DNA from: IMCC26077 sp964490435
Lineage (GTDB): Bacteria > Actinomycetota > Actinomycetes > Nanopelagicales > Nanopelagicaceae
Assembly (NCBI GenBank): GCA_964490435.1
Contig: CAZBCF010000002.1
Coordinates: 1 to 64,000 of the forward strand
Direction of reading: 5' to 3'
DNA length: 64,000 nt
Below are positions 41,957-50,442 of the stretch, piece after piece; within the stretch, counting starts at the first letter, position 1, and the number at the start of each line of letters is the position of its first letter. Under the pieces are notes generated by a model, which worked only from the letters and a program-made list of their open reading frames with translations, ran no database searches and had not been told where the DNA came from. The position numbers and the translations under genes are program-made.

Positions 41957-43303
41957 TCATCCCTCTTCAAGGGCGAGCAAGTCGGAGATTTTCTCGCGCC
42001 GAATAATGGTTTTCGACTTGCCATCACGGACCGCAATGACGGGCGGGCGGAGAATGTGGTTGTAATTACTTGCCATGCTTCTGCCATACGCACCGGTTGC
42101 TGGGATAGCCAGAACATCACCAGGAACAATGTCGCTGGGCAGTGCGATATCGCGAATGATGATATCTCCAGTCTCGCAGTGCTTTCCTACTAAACGCGAT
42201 GCTGTAAGAGGAGCAGTTGAGACGCGATTTGCAAGTAGTGCTGAATATTCCGCGCCATATAGCGACGGCCTGATGTTGTCACTCATGCCACCATCAACTG
42301 AGATATACGTTCGAGTCTTACCATCTTCTAGAACGACATCTTTGACAGTTCCGACTTGATACACAGTAATCATCGAAGGACCAACTATCGCCCGGCCAGG
42401 TTCGATTGCGATTGTCGGCATGGCTATCTCATACTTTGCACAATTGCTCGAGATGGCACCGTGAACTTTCTGCAAGACAATCTCTAGGTCAAGCGGATCA
42501 TCGGAATCTACGTATGCAATCCCAAACCCACCTCCAAAATTAAGATGGTGTAGTTCGACTTTATGAATACCTCTTACTTCAGCGATAAATTTGATTAATC
42601 GCTCTACTGCGAGAATAAAACCCTCTTGATCAAAAATTTGCGAACCAATATGGCAGTGCACGCCTACAACCTCGATATGGGCGGCGTTGAGCGCGGTTGC
42701 CACTGCTAACATCGCAGCACCACTTGCAATGGAGAATCCGAATTTCACATCTTCATGTGCTGTGGCAATCGATTCATGGGTATGCGCTGACACTCCAGGA
42801 GTCAATCGAATCAAAACAGCCTGTTTCTTATTAAGTTTGCCGGCGATAGAATTTATTCGATCGAGTTCGATGAGGGAATCGGCGACGATGTAGCGCACAC
42901 CAACCCGAATGGCTTGCTCGATTTCATCAAGTGATTTGTTATTGCCATGTACTTCGATTCTGTTGGTGGGGAAATCTGCAGCGAGTGCTACATCAAGTTC
43001 ACCGCCGGTGCAAACATCTAGATTGATGCCCAACTCGGCCAACCACTTACAAGTCGCAATCGAAGTGAACGCTTTGCTGGCGTAATACACCTCTGAGTCG
43101 TCTCCGAAATACTTGGTGAGCACAGTGCGAAAACGCTGCGCTCGACTGCGAAAGTCAGACTCGTCAAGGATAAAAGCGGGCGTTCCATAGTGAGCGATCA
43201 AATCTGAGACTTTGATGCCAGCAACCGAAAGTTCGCCCGACTTTTCATTGGTCGTCGCGCTCACAGGCCAGATCGATTGATTGAGGTGAGTTACTTCAGC
43301 CAT
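41957..43303 (-). CDS. lysA: diaminopimelate decarboxylase
   Basis: Last step of lysine synthesis, decarboxylating meso-diaminopimelate. The 448-residue PLP enzyme has HYGTPAFILDESDF, the PLP lysine in VYYASKAFTSIATCKWL, VGVHCHIGSQIFD, FGGGFGIAY, SVDGGMSDNIRPSLYGA and the active-site cysteine motif GKHCETGDII. ATG 43303 overlaps the argS stop; a second ATG one codon upstream gives only an extra Met. The order argS-lysA-hom-thrC-thrB-rho matches that recalled for Mycobacterium tuberculosis. Confidence 0.96.
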   Translation of the reverse strand: MAEVTHLNQSIWPVSATTNEKSGELSVAGIKVSDLIAHYGTPAFILDESDFRSRAQRFRTVLTKYFGDDSEVYYASKAFTSIATCKWLAELGINLDVCTGGELDVALAADFPTNRIEVHGNNKSLDEIEQAIRVGVRYIVADSLIELDRINSIAGKLNKKQAVLIRLTPGVSAHTHESIATAHEDVKFGFSIASGAAMLAVATALNAAHIEVVGVHCHIGSQIFDQEGFILAVERLIKFIAEVRGIHKVELHHLNFGGGFGIAYVDSDDPLDLEIVLQKVHGAISSNCAKYEIAMPTIAIEPGRAIVGPSMITVYQVGTVKDVVLEDGKTRTYISVDGGMSDNIRPSLYGAEYSALLANRVSTAPLTASRLVGKHCETGDIIIRDIALPSDIVPGDVLAIPATGAYGRSMASNYNHILRPPVIAVRDGKSKTIIRREKISDLLALEEG

Positions 43304-44958
43304 CACATCCGCTCCGGTGCGCTCACGCCCAGAAGGTCCAGGCCATTTGCAAGTAATTGCCGCGTAGCCGCACAGAGTAACGCGCGCGAGCTATGCAGCG
43401 CAGAAGGTTTCTCCTCGCCCATCGGCAGTACTCGACAATCATTGTAAAAACGATGGTAGAGCCCGGCTAACTCCTCGAGGTAACGAGCAATCTTATGTGG
43501 TCCGCGCACTTGGGCGGCGCTCAGCACCACTTGAGGGAATTGAGCGATAGCGCCGGCTAATTCATTCTCACGTTCATGCACGAGTAGGTCTTCCTGAAAA
43601 TCAGCAAGCTCTAGTGAGACCCCGAGTTCGCGCGCATTACGTAAGAGCGCACTTATTCGAGCGTGGGCATATTGCACGTAATAAACCGGATTGTCGTTGG
43701 AGTGTTTCTTGAGCAGATCTACATCAAGAGTGAGTGGCGTGTCAGTTGGGTATCTGCTCAATGTATAGCGCGCAGCATCAACGCCAACTTTCTCAACCAA
43801 TTCTTCTAGAGTGATAATTGTTCCGGCACGCTTTGAGAGTTTAACCTCCTCACCGTTCTCAAAAATCTTCACCATCTGGCCAATTAAGACTTGGATGTTC
43901 TGGTCAGGATCATCACCCGCACATGCAACGAGAGCTTTGAGGCGTCCGACATAACCATGGTGATCCGCGCCGAGCAAGTAGATGCAGAGATCAAAACCGC
44001 GCGAGCGCTTGTCCAGGTAATAAGCAGTATCCGATGTGAAATATGTCAGTTCACCATCAGCCTTGACCAAGACTCGATCTTTATCATCGCCAAAATCCGT
44101 CGTACGCAACCAGGTTGCACCTTCGGCACGAAAGATGTGTCCCTTATCTTCAAGTCGCGCTGCCACGCTTTCCACTGCGCCAGAATCATGTAGTGACCGT
44201 TCCGAATACCAAACATCGAAGTAGGTACCGAACTTTTCCAGCACACTCTTCTGCTCTTGAAGTTGAAGCCGGTATCCAGCCTCTCGAAATGCTGCGATAG
44301 CGACTTCATCCGCTAGTTTCATAATCGCAGGATTACTTGCCACTATCTGTTGGGCTAAATCAGCAATATACGCTCCGTGATACCCGTTCTCCGGAGTTGG
44401 CAATTGATGCGCTGCTGCATGCAGGGATGCTGCAAACAGATCCATTTGCGTGCCGCGATCGTTGATGTAGAACTCACGAGTCACTCGTGCGCCAGCAGCG
44501 ATGAGTACGCGCGCAATCGAATCGCCCACCGCAGCCCAACGCGTGTGACCAAGGTGGAGTGGGCCTGTGGGATTGGCGCTGATGAACTCAAGATTGATGC
44601 TCAATCCGGCGAGCGCATTTCCACGACCATACGCGTCTGCTCGAGTGAGTACCTCACGGACCACAGCGCTCTGCGCACCGCGAGCGAGAGTGATGTTGAT
44701 AAAACCCGGTCCGGCAATATCAACCTTGGCGATTCCAGGGATTCCACCAATAAGAGGTGCGAAACGTTCAGCTAATTCGCGAGGGTTCTTCCCGGCGGCT
44801 TTGGCCAATTGGAGCGCAATCGAGGTGGCGTAATCGCCATGCTCGCGATTCTTGGGGCGTTCCAACGTCAGGTGCTCTAACCCGGATGAGGCGCCGACGT
44901 GCGCAAGAGCAGCCCTGAGTGCGCCCCGTATCTCGTTAGCCAACTCCTCAGGATTCAC
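43303..44958 (-). CDS. argS: arginyl-tRNA synthetase
   Basis: Class I aminoacyl-tRNA synthetase charging tRNA-Arg. The product is 551 residues from GTG 44958 (VNPEELANEIRGALRAAL), matching the mycobacterial protein's N-terminus and length. A GTG at 45003 would add 15 unconserved residues. It has the N-terminal Add-1 domain, the HIGH-type motif HLGHTRWAAVGD, a KMSKS-equivalent VKLSKRAGTI, and the C-terminal anticodon domain YVQYAHARISALLRNA. It is divergent from tRNA-Leu with about 55 bases between. The stop overlaps the lysA start. Confidence 0.95.
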   Translation of the reverse strand: MNPEELANEIRGALRAALAHVGASSGLEHLTLERPKNREHGDYATSIALQLAKAAGKNPRELAERFAPLIGGIPGIAKVDIAGPGFINITLARGAQSAVVREVLTRADAYGRGNALAGLSINLEFISANPTGPLHLGHTRWAAVGDSIARVLIAAGARVTREFYINDRGTQMDLFAASLHAAAHQLPTPENGYHGAYIADLAQQIVASNPAIMKLADEVAIAAFREAGYRLQLQEQKSVLEKFGTYFDVWYSERSLHDSGAVESVAARLEDKGHIFRAEGATWLRTTDFGDDKDRVLVKADGELTYFTSDTAYYLDKRSRGFDLCIYLLGADHHGYVGRLKALVACAGDDPDQNIQVLIGQMVKIFENGEEVKLSKRAGTIITLEELVEKVGVDAARYTLSRYPTDTPLTLDVDLLKKHSNDNPVYYVQYAHARISALLRNARELGVSLELADFQEDLLVHERENELAGAIAQFPQVVLSAAQVRGPHKIARYLEELAGLYHRFYNDCRVLPMGEEKPSALHSSRALLCAATRQLLANGLDLLGVSAPERM

Positions 44959-45012
44959 ACCTCTAAGGTTATCGGCATTACCCTTAGGCACGGAGCAGGC
45001 CACTTATCTCAT

Positions 45013-45096
45013 GCGGGAGTGGTGAAATGGCAGACACGCAGGTCTTAGGAACCTGTGACTTCGGTCGTGTGGGTTCAAGTCCCACCTCCCGCACCA
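45013..45096 (+). tRNA. tRNA-Leu (anticodon UAG), CCA encoded
   Basis: The 84-base sequence has acceptor stem GCGGGAG/CTCCCGC, discriminator A and genome-encoded CCA. The anticodon stem CAGGT/ACCTG encloses the loop CTTAGGA with anticodon TAG. A long variable arm (TGACTTCGGTCG region) fits a class II leucine tRNA, and the T arm has GGTTCAAGTCC. An MFS gene starts only 19 bases after the CCA. Confidence 0.96.
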
Positions 45097-45114
45097 ACTT
45101 TTCGGAGTTATAAC

Positions 45115-46323
45115 GTGAAATTGCAAGAACTGCTCAAAGAGAGATATGTAGGGCGTTTCTACTTCGCGCGCTTTGTTTCTAATGTGGGCAATGGCATGGC
45201 GCCCGTTGCACTTGCCTTCGCAGTTCTGGACCTACCAAACGGCAGCGCGACTCTTCTTGGCACGATTCTTGGAATCAATACAGTTGCACTCTTAATCATG
45301 TTCCCTTTTGGTGGTGTTATCGCAGATCGTTACGGGCGAGCAAAGTGGATTGCATATGGCGACATCCTTACTGCGCTCTTGCTCTTCTTCCAAGTAACCT
45401 TCTTCGCAACCGGAAATGTTCCTTTCTGGGTCTTCCTTGTAGTCAATATTGGTTGCGGTTTATTACTTGGCATCTGGTGGCCGGCCTTTAATGGTGTCCT
45501 TCCTGCACTCTTGCCAAATCAAGCGCTCCAAAAGGCAAACGCGCTCAACAATATGTTTTCTAATACTGCGCTCATTATCGGTGCAGCGCTGGCCGGAATC
45601 CTAGTGAGCACTATTGGTAGCACATTCGCGCTCGGAGTTGATGCAGCCACATTTCTTATCGCAGGCATAGTTGTATATACATTCAAACATGTCACGCCAC
45701 CAATGGAAGTCGTCGACAATACAGTCCTCCATGATCTCAAAGAGGGTTGGCGGGTGTTCACATCTTTTAGATGGCTCGTCGTGATTGACATTTGTTTCGC
45801 TTTCATAGTGATGTCGTGGGCAGCTGGTGAGAATGTCCTGGGACCGCTGGTTGCTAAAGAGAAATTCGATGGCGCAAAGTCTTGGTCGATGGTGCTCACT
45901 GCTGTTTCAATCGGTCTGATTGTCGGCTCGTTCATAGCGATGCGTTTTCATCCGAAGTACCCGATGTTTACCATGATGTGTCTAACGGTGTTTTTGGCAA
46001 TCTACATCTGGTCTATTGCGCATCCACAACCGCTCTGGGTAATCATTATTGCTGCTTTTGTGTGGGGTGTGGTCTTCGATCTATGGAAAACAATTTGGGA
46101 TACTGCATTACAAACGAGAATTCCCCGTGAAGCGCTCTCACGTGTTGCAGCATACGATGGTGTCATTGTCATGCTATTCAGGCCTGTGGGTTTAGCGCTC
46201 GCAGGACCTTTAGCCGATCGATTTGGAGTGGAAGCCACTCTCAATGGTGCCGCAGCAGTAGTGATCTGCGCGATTCTCTTCTCAGTACTCTTCCCAGAAG
46301 TGCGCACGTTCGAACGCCTTTAG
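45115..46323 (+). CDS. MFS transporter (EntS-like)
   Basis: A 402-residue major facilitator protein from GTG 45115 (CGGAG at 45103-45107 is the ribosome site). A longer frame would begin inside tRNA-Leu. It has twelve hydrophobic segments, and the helix 2-3 loop reads FGGVIADRYGRAKWI, close to the G-x-x-x-D-R-x-G-R signature. The sequence resembles the MFS_3/EntS group of exporters (YVGRFYFARFVSNVGNGMAPVALAFAVLDL). The substrate is unknown. It converges on rdgB. Confidence 0.85.
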   Translation: MKLQELLKERYVGRFYFARFVSNVGNGMAPVALAFAVLDLPNGSATLLGTILGINTVALLIMFPFGGVIADRYGRAKWIAYGDILTALLLFFQVTFFATGNVPFWVFLVVNIGCGLLLGIWWPAFNGVLPALLPNQALQKANALNNMFSNTALIIGAALAGILVSTIGSTFALGVDAATFLIAGIVVYTFKHVTPPMEVVDNTVLHDLKEGWRVFTSFRWLVVIDICFAFIVMSWAAGENVLGPLVAKEKFDGAKSWSMVLTAVSIGLIVGSFIAMRFHPKYPMFTMMCLTVFLAIYIWSIAHPQPLWVIIIAAFVWGVVFDLWKTIWDTALQTRIPREALSRVAAYDGVIVMLFRPVGLALAGPLADRFGVEATLNGAAAVVICAILFSVLFPEVRTFERL

Positions 46324-46338
46324 TAAACCGGTGCGCCG

Positions 46339-46941
46339 TCATTGCCAGGCTGACTTCTCACGAGAAATCAATTCTGCCAGAGCGCGCATCGCCTTGCCAC
46401 GATGGCTAATCGCATCCTTTAGATCTGGATCCATTTCCCCAGTTGTCTGCGAATAACCTTCCGGCACGAAAATAGGGTCATAACCAAAGCCATTGCCACC
46501 ACGAGGCTCGCTGATCAAATCGCCCACCATCTCAGCACGAAGCACTCTTTGATAACCATTCGGTGCCACGAAAGCTGCTGCGCAAACAAATTGGGCTCGT
46601 CGATTGGAAACGCCGAACATTTCAGCGAGCACTTTCTGCAAGTTCGCCTCATCATCGCCATGAGCACCGCTATATCTCGCTGAGAAGATCCCTGGTGCAC
46701 CACCCAGATGATCGATGGCTAGACCGCTGTCATCCGCGATTGCTGGAATGTGGGTGAATCTGCTCACGCTCTCTGCTTTGAGTAGGGCATTTCCCTCAAA
46801 GCTATCTTCAGTCTCATCAACATCTGCCAAGCCTGGGAAATCTTCAGTACCGAGAAGTTCCACTTCAGGAAGTTGTTGGGCGAAGATACGAGCCAATTCG
46901 CGAATCTTTCCTTTGTTACGCGTGGCAAGGACGATACGCAC
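46339..46941 (-). CDS. rdgB: XTP/dITP pyrophosphatase (HAM1 family)
   Basis: House-cleaning nucleotide hydrolase that removes ITP, dITP and XTP. The 200-residue protein begins with the family signature VLATRNKGKIRELARIF. It has EDSFEGNALLKAES, the catalytic DDSGLAIDHLGGAPGIFSARYSG, and RGGNGFGYDPIFVPEGYSQT near the end, then SHRGKAMRAL. It is directly downstream of rph with no spacer, the usual pairing in actinobacteria and recalled from M. tuberculosis (Rv1340-Rv1341). Confidence 0.96.
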   Translation of the reverse strand: MRIVLATRNKGKIRELARIFAQQLPEVELLGTEDFPGLADVDETEDSFEGNALLKAESVSRFTHIPAIADDSGLAIDHLGGAPGIFSARYSGAHGDDEANLQKVLAEMFGVSNRRAQFVCAAAFVAPNGYQRVLRAEMVGDLISEPRGGNGFGYDPIFVPEGYSQTTGEMDPDLKDAISHRGKAMRALAELISREKSAWQ

Positions 46942-47670
46942 TTACCCGAGCGCCTTCTTCTGTAACGCTGTTAGTTGGGCACAGCCACTCAAGGCAAGGT
47001 CGAGCAAGTTATCGAGCAGCGCGCGATCGAAGGGATCGCGTTCTGCAGTTCCTTGGACTTCGACGAATTTTCCAGAACCGGTACAGACCACATTCATGTC
47101 AGTCTCGGCACGAACATCCTCTTCGTAGCAGAGGTCAAGAGTGGGTTTGCCCTCGATTATTCCCACAGATATCGCTGAGATCGAATCAATCAATGGAGAT
47201 TTCGCAGCGATACCTTTTGCCATCGCCCACGTGATTGCATCGGAGAGTGCGACATAGGCACCGGTTATCGCGGCGGTGCGAGTGCCACCATCTGCCTGAA
47301 GGACATCGCAATCAAGGATGATGGTGTTCTCTCCTAACGCAGACATATCGATGATCGAGCGTAGCGATCGACCGATCAATCGTGAGATTTCTTGAGTACG
47401 ACCACCCAATTTACCTTTGACGCTCTCGCGATCGGAGCGAGTATGAGTTGCCCGTGGCAGCATCGAGTATTCGGCGGTGACCCAACCCTTGCCTTGACCT
47501 TGCATCCAGCGCGGCACACCCTCTGTAAATGAGGCAGTGCAGAGCACTCGAGTCTTACCGAATTCGACGAGGACGGAACCTTCAGGGTGTTCAGACCACT
47601 GGCGGGTAAATCGCACCTCGCGAAGTTGATTACTTGCTCTGTTGTCGGCGCGAGCAACGTTAATGGTCAT
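46942..47670 (-). CDS. rph: ribonuclease PH
   Basis: Phosphorolytic 3'-5' exoribonuclease trimming tRNA 3' ends. The 242-residue protein has REVRFTRQWSEHPEGSVLVEFGKTRVLCTASF, the RATHTRSDRE segment with arginines that bind phosphate, and RSLRSIIDMSALGENTIILDCDVLQADGGTRTAAITGAYVAL. All family motifs are intact, and the length is standard. ATG 47670 overlaps the murI stop by 4 bases. It forms a row with murI upstream and rdgB downstream. Confidence 0.97.
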   Translation of the reverse strand: MTINVARADNRASNQLREVRFTRQWSEHPEGSVLVEFGKTRVLCTASFTEGVPRWMQGQGKGWVTAEYSMLPRATHTRSDRESVKGKLGGRTQEISRLIGRSLRSIIDMSALGENTIILDCDVLQADGGTRTAAITGAYVALSDAITWAMAKGIAAKSPLIDSISAISVGIIEGKPTLDLCYEEDVRAETDMNVVCTGSGKFVEVQGTAERDPFDRALLDNLLDLALSGCAQLTALQKKALG

Positions 47671-48482
47671 AACGTAAGCGTATCCACACTTCGCACCTCA
47701 GGACCAAGGAAGCGACGAGCAAGCGCAGAGAAGGTGCGAGTATCTCCGGTAGCCAAGAATCGATGAACTGGCGGTGTCGAATGATCGGGTCGCTCTAAGC
47801 CAGCATCGGCAAGGGTGCGATAGAGATCTTTCGCAGTCTCTTCTGCACTTGATACCAATGTGACCTCATCGCCAACGACGTACGAGATGATTCCGGTGAG
47901 TAATGGGTAATGGGTACACCCCAACACCAAAGTGTCAACATCAGCTTCGATAAGTGGCTTCAAGTAATCCTGGGCGATTTTTAATATCTCTCTGCCTGAC
48001 GTCTCACCGCGTTCGACGTAAGAGACGAAGAGCGGGCAGGCTACCGATGTGATCTGCAATTGCGGCGCAGCTGCAAATGCATCAACGTAAGCGCGCGAAT
48101 CAATCGTAGTCTGCGTACCAATGACGCCAACTTTGCCATTTCGAGTTGCGGCTACAGCCCGACGGACTGCAGGTTGGATCACTTCGATTACAGGAATGTC
48201 ATACCGCTCGCGTGCATCCCGAAGCGTTGCGGCACTCGCGGTGTTACATGCAATAACGATTGCTTTGACCCCTTGTGCAACCAAGTTGTCCATGATCTCC
48301 AAGGCGAAGGAGCGAACTTCTGCTAACGGCCGCGGACCATACGGACCGCGTGCCGTGTCACCAACATAGAGAATGGGTTCGTTGGGAAGTTGATCCAAGA
48401 TTGCCCGAGCGACGGTCAGTCCACCAACTCCAGAGTCAAAGACACCGATTGGCGCGCTCGGATCAGCTACAACGGAATTCAT
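47667..48482 (-). CDS. murI: glutamate racemase
   Basis: Makes D-glutamate for peptidoglycan. The 271-residue protein has IGVFDSGVGGLTVARAI, YVGDTARGPYGPRP, the first catalytic cysteine in AIVIACNTASAATL and the second in LVLGCTHYPLLTGII. The start ATG 48482 lies 9 bases after cysM on the same strand. The order cysM-murI-rph matches the mycobacterial region, except that the rhomboid-type gene found between cysM and murI there is absent. Confidence 0.96.
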   Translation of the reverse strand: MNSVVADPSAPIGVFDSGVGGLTVARAILDQLPNEPILYVGDTARGPYGPRPLAEVRSFALEIMDNLVAQGVKAIVIACNTASAATLRDARERYDIPVIEVIQPAVRRAVAATRNGKVGVIGTQTTIDSRAYVDAFAAAPQLQITSVACPLFVSYVERGETSGREILKIAQDYLKPLIEADVDTLVLGCTHYPLLTGIISYVVGDEVTLVSSAEETAKDLYRTLADAGLERPDHSTPPVHRFLATGDTRTFSALARRFLGPEVRSVDTLTL

Positions 48483-48491
48483 GGGACGAGC

Positions 48492-49442
48492 CTAAGCCCA
48501 GAGCTGCCCTTCAAGGCGTTCTTCAGCCTCAGAAGCATCCCCGTGGTAGATGCCGGTAGAGAGGTACTTCCAGCCGGCATCGCAGAGAATGAATGCGATG
48601 TCAGCGCTCTTGCCGGCCCGCAGCACTTCGTTACCGATACCAATTGCCGCATGCACGATTGCACCGGTAGAGATTCCAGCGAAGATGCCCTCTTCATCAA
48701 GGAGTTGGCGAACTCGCCGGACCGAGTCGTGAGCGCCGACCGAGAAACGGCGAGTGAGAATCGTTGGGTCAAAAAGTTCAGGGATGAAGCCTTCTTCGAT
48801 ATTTCGCAGACCATAAACCAACTCACCGTATCGAGGTTCAGCCGCGATGATCTCGACATCTGGCTTCTTTTCGCGGAAGAACCGACCCGTGCCCATCAAT
48901 GTGCCAGTAGTGCCAAGCCCTGCGATGAAATGGGTAATGGTTGGAAGATCCTCAAGTAACTCAGGTCCAGTGCCGTGATAGTGGGCATCAGAATTCGCCG
49001 GATTTCCATATTGATAGAGGAAGACCCATTCAGGATTTGCCGAGGCCAATTCTTTTGCCACTCGCACTGCCTCATTCGATCCACCTGCAGCCGGAGAAGC
49101 AATGATCTTCGCACCCCACATCTCGAGTAGTTGCCGGCGCTCGACTGAGGTGTTCTCTGGCATCACGCAGATCATCTGATACCCGCGTAATCGGGCAATC
49201 ATTGCTAAGGAGATTCCAGTATTGCCAGATGTTGGTTCGAGAATTGTCGCGCCCGGCTTGAGCAGACCATCACGTTCAGCCTTTTCGATCATGTACAAAG
49301 CAGCACGATCTTTTACCGATCCCGTGGGATTGCGATCTTCCATCTTCGCCCACAGTCGAACATTTGGCGCAGGAGAGAGTTTTGGTAAACCGATGAGCGG
49401 AGTACGTCCTACCGATTCAACGAGCGAATTAAATCGCGCCAC
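48492..49442 (-). CDS. cysM: CysO-dependent cysteine synthase
   Basis: PLP enzyme that, in the mycobacterial type, joins O-phosphoserine with the thiocarboxylate of CysO. The product is 316 residues from GTG 49442 (VARFNSLVESVGRTPLIGL), aligning with the M. tuberculosis CysM N-terminus. An upstream TTG at 49463 would overlap cysO further. The PLP lysine is in NPTGSVKDRAALYMIE. PTSGNTGISLA and the C-terminal DAGWKYLSTGIY...LEGQLWA tail are typical of this subgroup rather than ordinary CysK. It overlaps the 3' end of cysO by 14 bases. Confidence 0.93.
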   Translation of the reverse strand: MARFNSLVESVGRTPLIGLPKLSPAPNVRLWAKMEDRNPTGSVKDRAALYMIEKAERDGLLKPGATILEPTSGNTGISLAMIARLRGYQMICVMPENTSVERRQLLEMWGAKIIASPAAGGSNEAVRVAKELASANPEWVFLYQYGNPANSDAHYHGTGPELLEDLPTITHFIAGLGTTGTLMGTGRFFREKKPDVEIIAAEPRYGELVYGLRNIEEGFIPELFDPTILTRRFSVGAHDSVRRVRQLLDEEGIFAGISTGAIVHAAIGIGNEVLRAGKSADIAFILCDAGWKYLSTGIYHGDASEAEERLEGQLWA

Positions 49443-49728
49443 AATTTTCCGCACCACCGGCAACAGCAGGAAGGATCGTTATCTTGTCTCCAGAGTTAAG
49501 GACTAGGTCGAGACCTCCGAGGAACCGGACATCCTCATCGTTAACATAGACATTGATGAAGCGAAGTAATTGCCCATCGGCAATGATCCGCTCATCGAGT
49601 CCGCTAAATTTATTTCCGAGATCAGCGATCAACTCCCGCAAGGTCGCGCCATTCGCGCTCACCACTTTCGCGCCACCGGTGTAAGGACGCAAAATGGTGG
49701 GAATCCGAACTTCAATTGCCTCGCTCAT
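49429..49728 (-). CDS. cysO: sulfur carrier protein CysO with C-terminal extension
   Basis: Small ubiquitin-like protein that carries sulfide as a C-terminal thiocarboxylate for cysteine synthesis. The 99 residues align with mycobacterial CysO (VRIPTILRPYTGG, RFINVYVNDEDVRFLGGL, KITILPAVAGG). The Gly-Gly that should be the chain end is at residues 91-92. Here the frame continues with AENCGAI before the stop, inside the 5' end of cysM. Such a tail would have to be cut off before activation, and the adjacent JAMM protease Mec is a candidate. The start is ATG 49728. Confidence 0.9.
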   Translation of the reverse strand: MSEAIEVRIPTILRPYTGGAKVVSANGATLRELIADLGNKFSGLDERIIADGQLLRFINVYVNDEDVRFLGGLDLVLNSGDKITILPAVAGGAENCGAI

Positions 49729-49760
49729 CTCTTTATTATCCCGCAGAGCGTGGCTTGACG

Positions 49761-50180
49761 CTAATCGCCGACAATCTCTACCGGTTCTTCGGTCACAACT
49801 CCATCGATGATGCGAAATGAACGAAATTCGCTTCTAGATGCAATCGCTTCGCGAGTAGAGACAAGCACGTAATGCGCGTCGGGCTCCCCTGCGTAGGCAA
49901 TATCAGTGCGAGAGGGATATGCCTCTGTCGATGTGTGCGAGTGATAGATGACTACAAGCGACTCATCCCGATCATCAAGTTCTTTATAGAGGTGGAGCAA
50001 CGCCTTCGACTCGAATTCATAGAAGGTAGGTGAATAGGCGGAGTTCACCATGGGGATGTGGCGAGTCAGGGCGGCAGTTGCAGCAGAGCCAACAATCACC
50101 CCACAGGCTTCGATGGGGTGTTCCTGTTCGGCGTGCTCCCAGATGGCCGCAACCAGAGAGGCGGGGATCTGCAAGACCAT
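49761..50180 (-). CDS. mec: JAMM-family metalloprotease Mec
   Basis: Zinc peptidase of the Mov34/JAB family. In M. tuberculosis Mec releases cysteine from the CysO-cysteine adduct. The 139-residue protein has the full JAMM signature: E24 in HPIEACGVIVG, then H80-x-H82-x7-S90-x2-D93 (YHSHTSTEAYPSRTD). It is the first gene of the mec-cysO-cysM set, 32 bases before cysO. It could additionally process the unusual CysO tail; that is inference. The start at 50180 borders the 262-base region in front of the rhodopsin gene. Confidence 0.93.
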   Translation of the reverse strand: MVLQIPASLVAAIWEHAEQEHPIEACGVIVGSAATAALTRHIPMVNSAYSPTFYEFESKALLHLYKELDDRDESLVVIYHSHTSTEAYPSRTDIAYAGEPDAHYVLVSTREAIASRSEFRSFRIIDGVVTEEPVEIVGD

Positions 50181-50240
50181 GGCTCAAGGGTAGAGGGCGC
50201 GACCCAGCCCACCTCTGCGAGAGGGCCAAATCTGCGGAAA

Positions 50241-50269
50241 TTGGGGGGTTTGGCCAGATTATTTATAAA
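50241..50269 (+). promoter_or_regulatory. candidate sigma-70-like promoter of the rhodopsin gene
   Basis: TTGGGG (50241-50246) and TATAAA (50264-50269) are separated by exactly 17 bases in an AT-rich patch between the divergent mec and rhodopsin genes. The -10 box matches five of six consensus bases, the -35 box three of six. Transcription from here would start near 50276 and give a leader of roughly 167 bases. Confidence 0.4.
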
Positions 50270-50335
50270 AAAAGTTTATGAAAAAGGCGATTTTAGGTTG
50301 CATTGCTGTGAGCCAGGCCTCACCCTTAGGTTAAC

Positions 50336-50408
50336 AGGCGCTTGGAAAGCCAGACCGTTGATATCGGGGCCTGGCTCGGCTGGCGCCTCCTGGCGGGCAA
50401 AAAAGCCC
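50336..50408 (+). promoter_or_regulatory. structured 5' leader of the rhodopsin mRNA
   Basis: Nested inverted repeats fit one long hairpin: AGGCGC (50336-50341) with GCGCCT (50383-50388), GCCAG (50349-50353) with CTGGC (50371-50375), and CCG (50355-50357) with CGG (50365-50367), with equal 7-base internal loops. A second small hairpin, GGGC-AAAAAA-GCCC (50395-50408), follows. The ribosome site GGAAGG (50427-50432) lies free downstream. It may stabilise or regulate the mRNA; I recognise no known riboswitch class. Confidence 0.45.
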
Positions 50409-50442
50409 ACGGGGCACTACAACTACGGAAGGCATTCACTCT

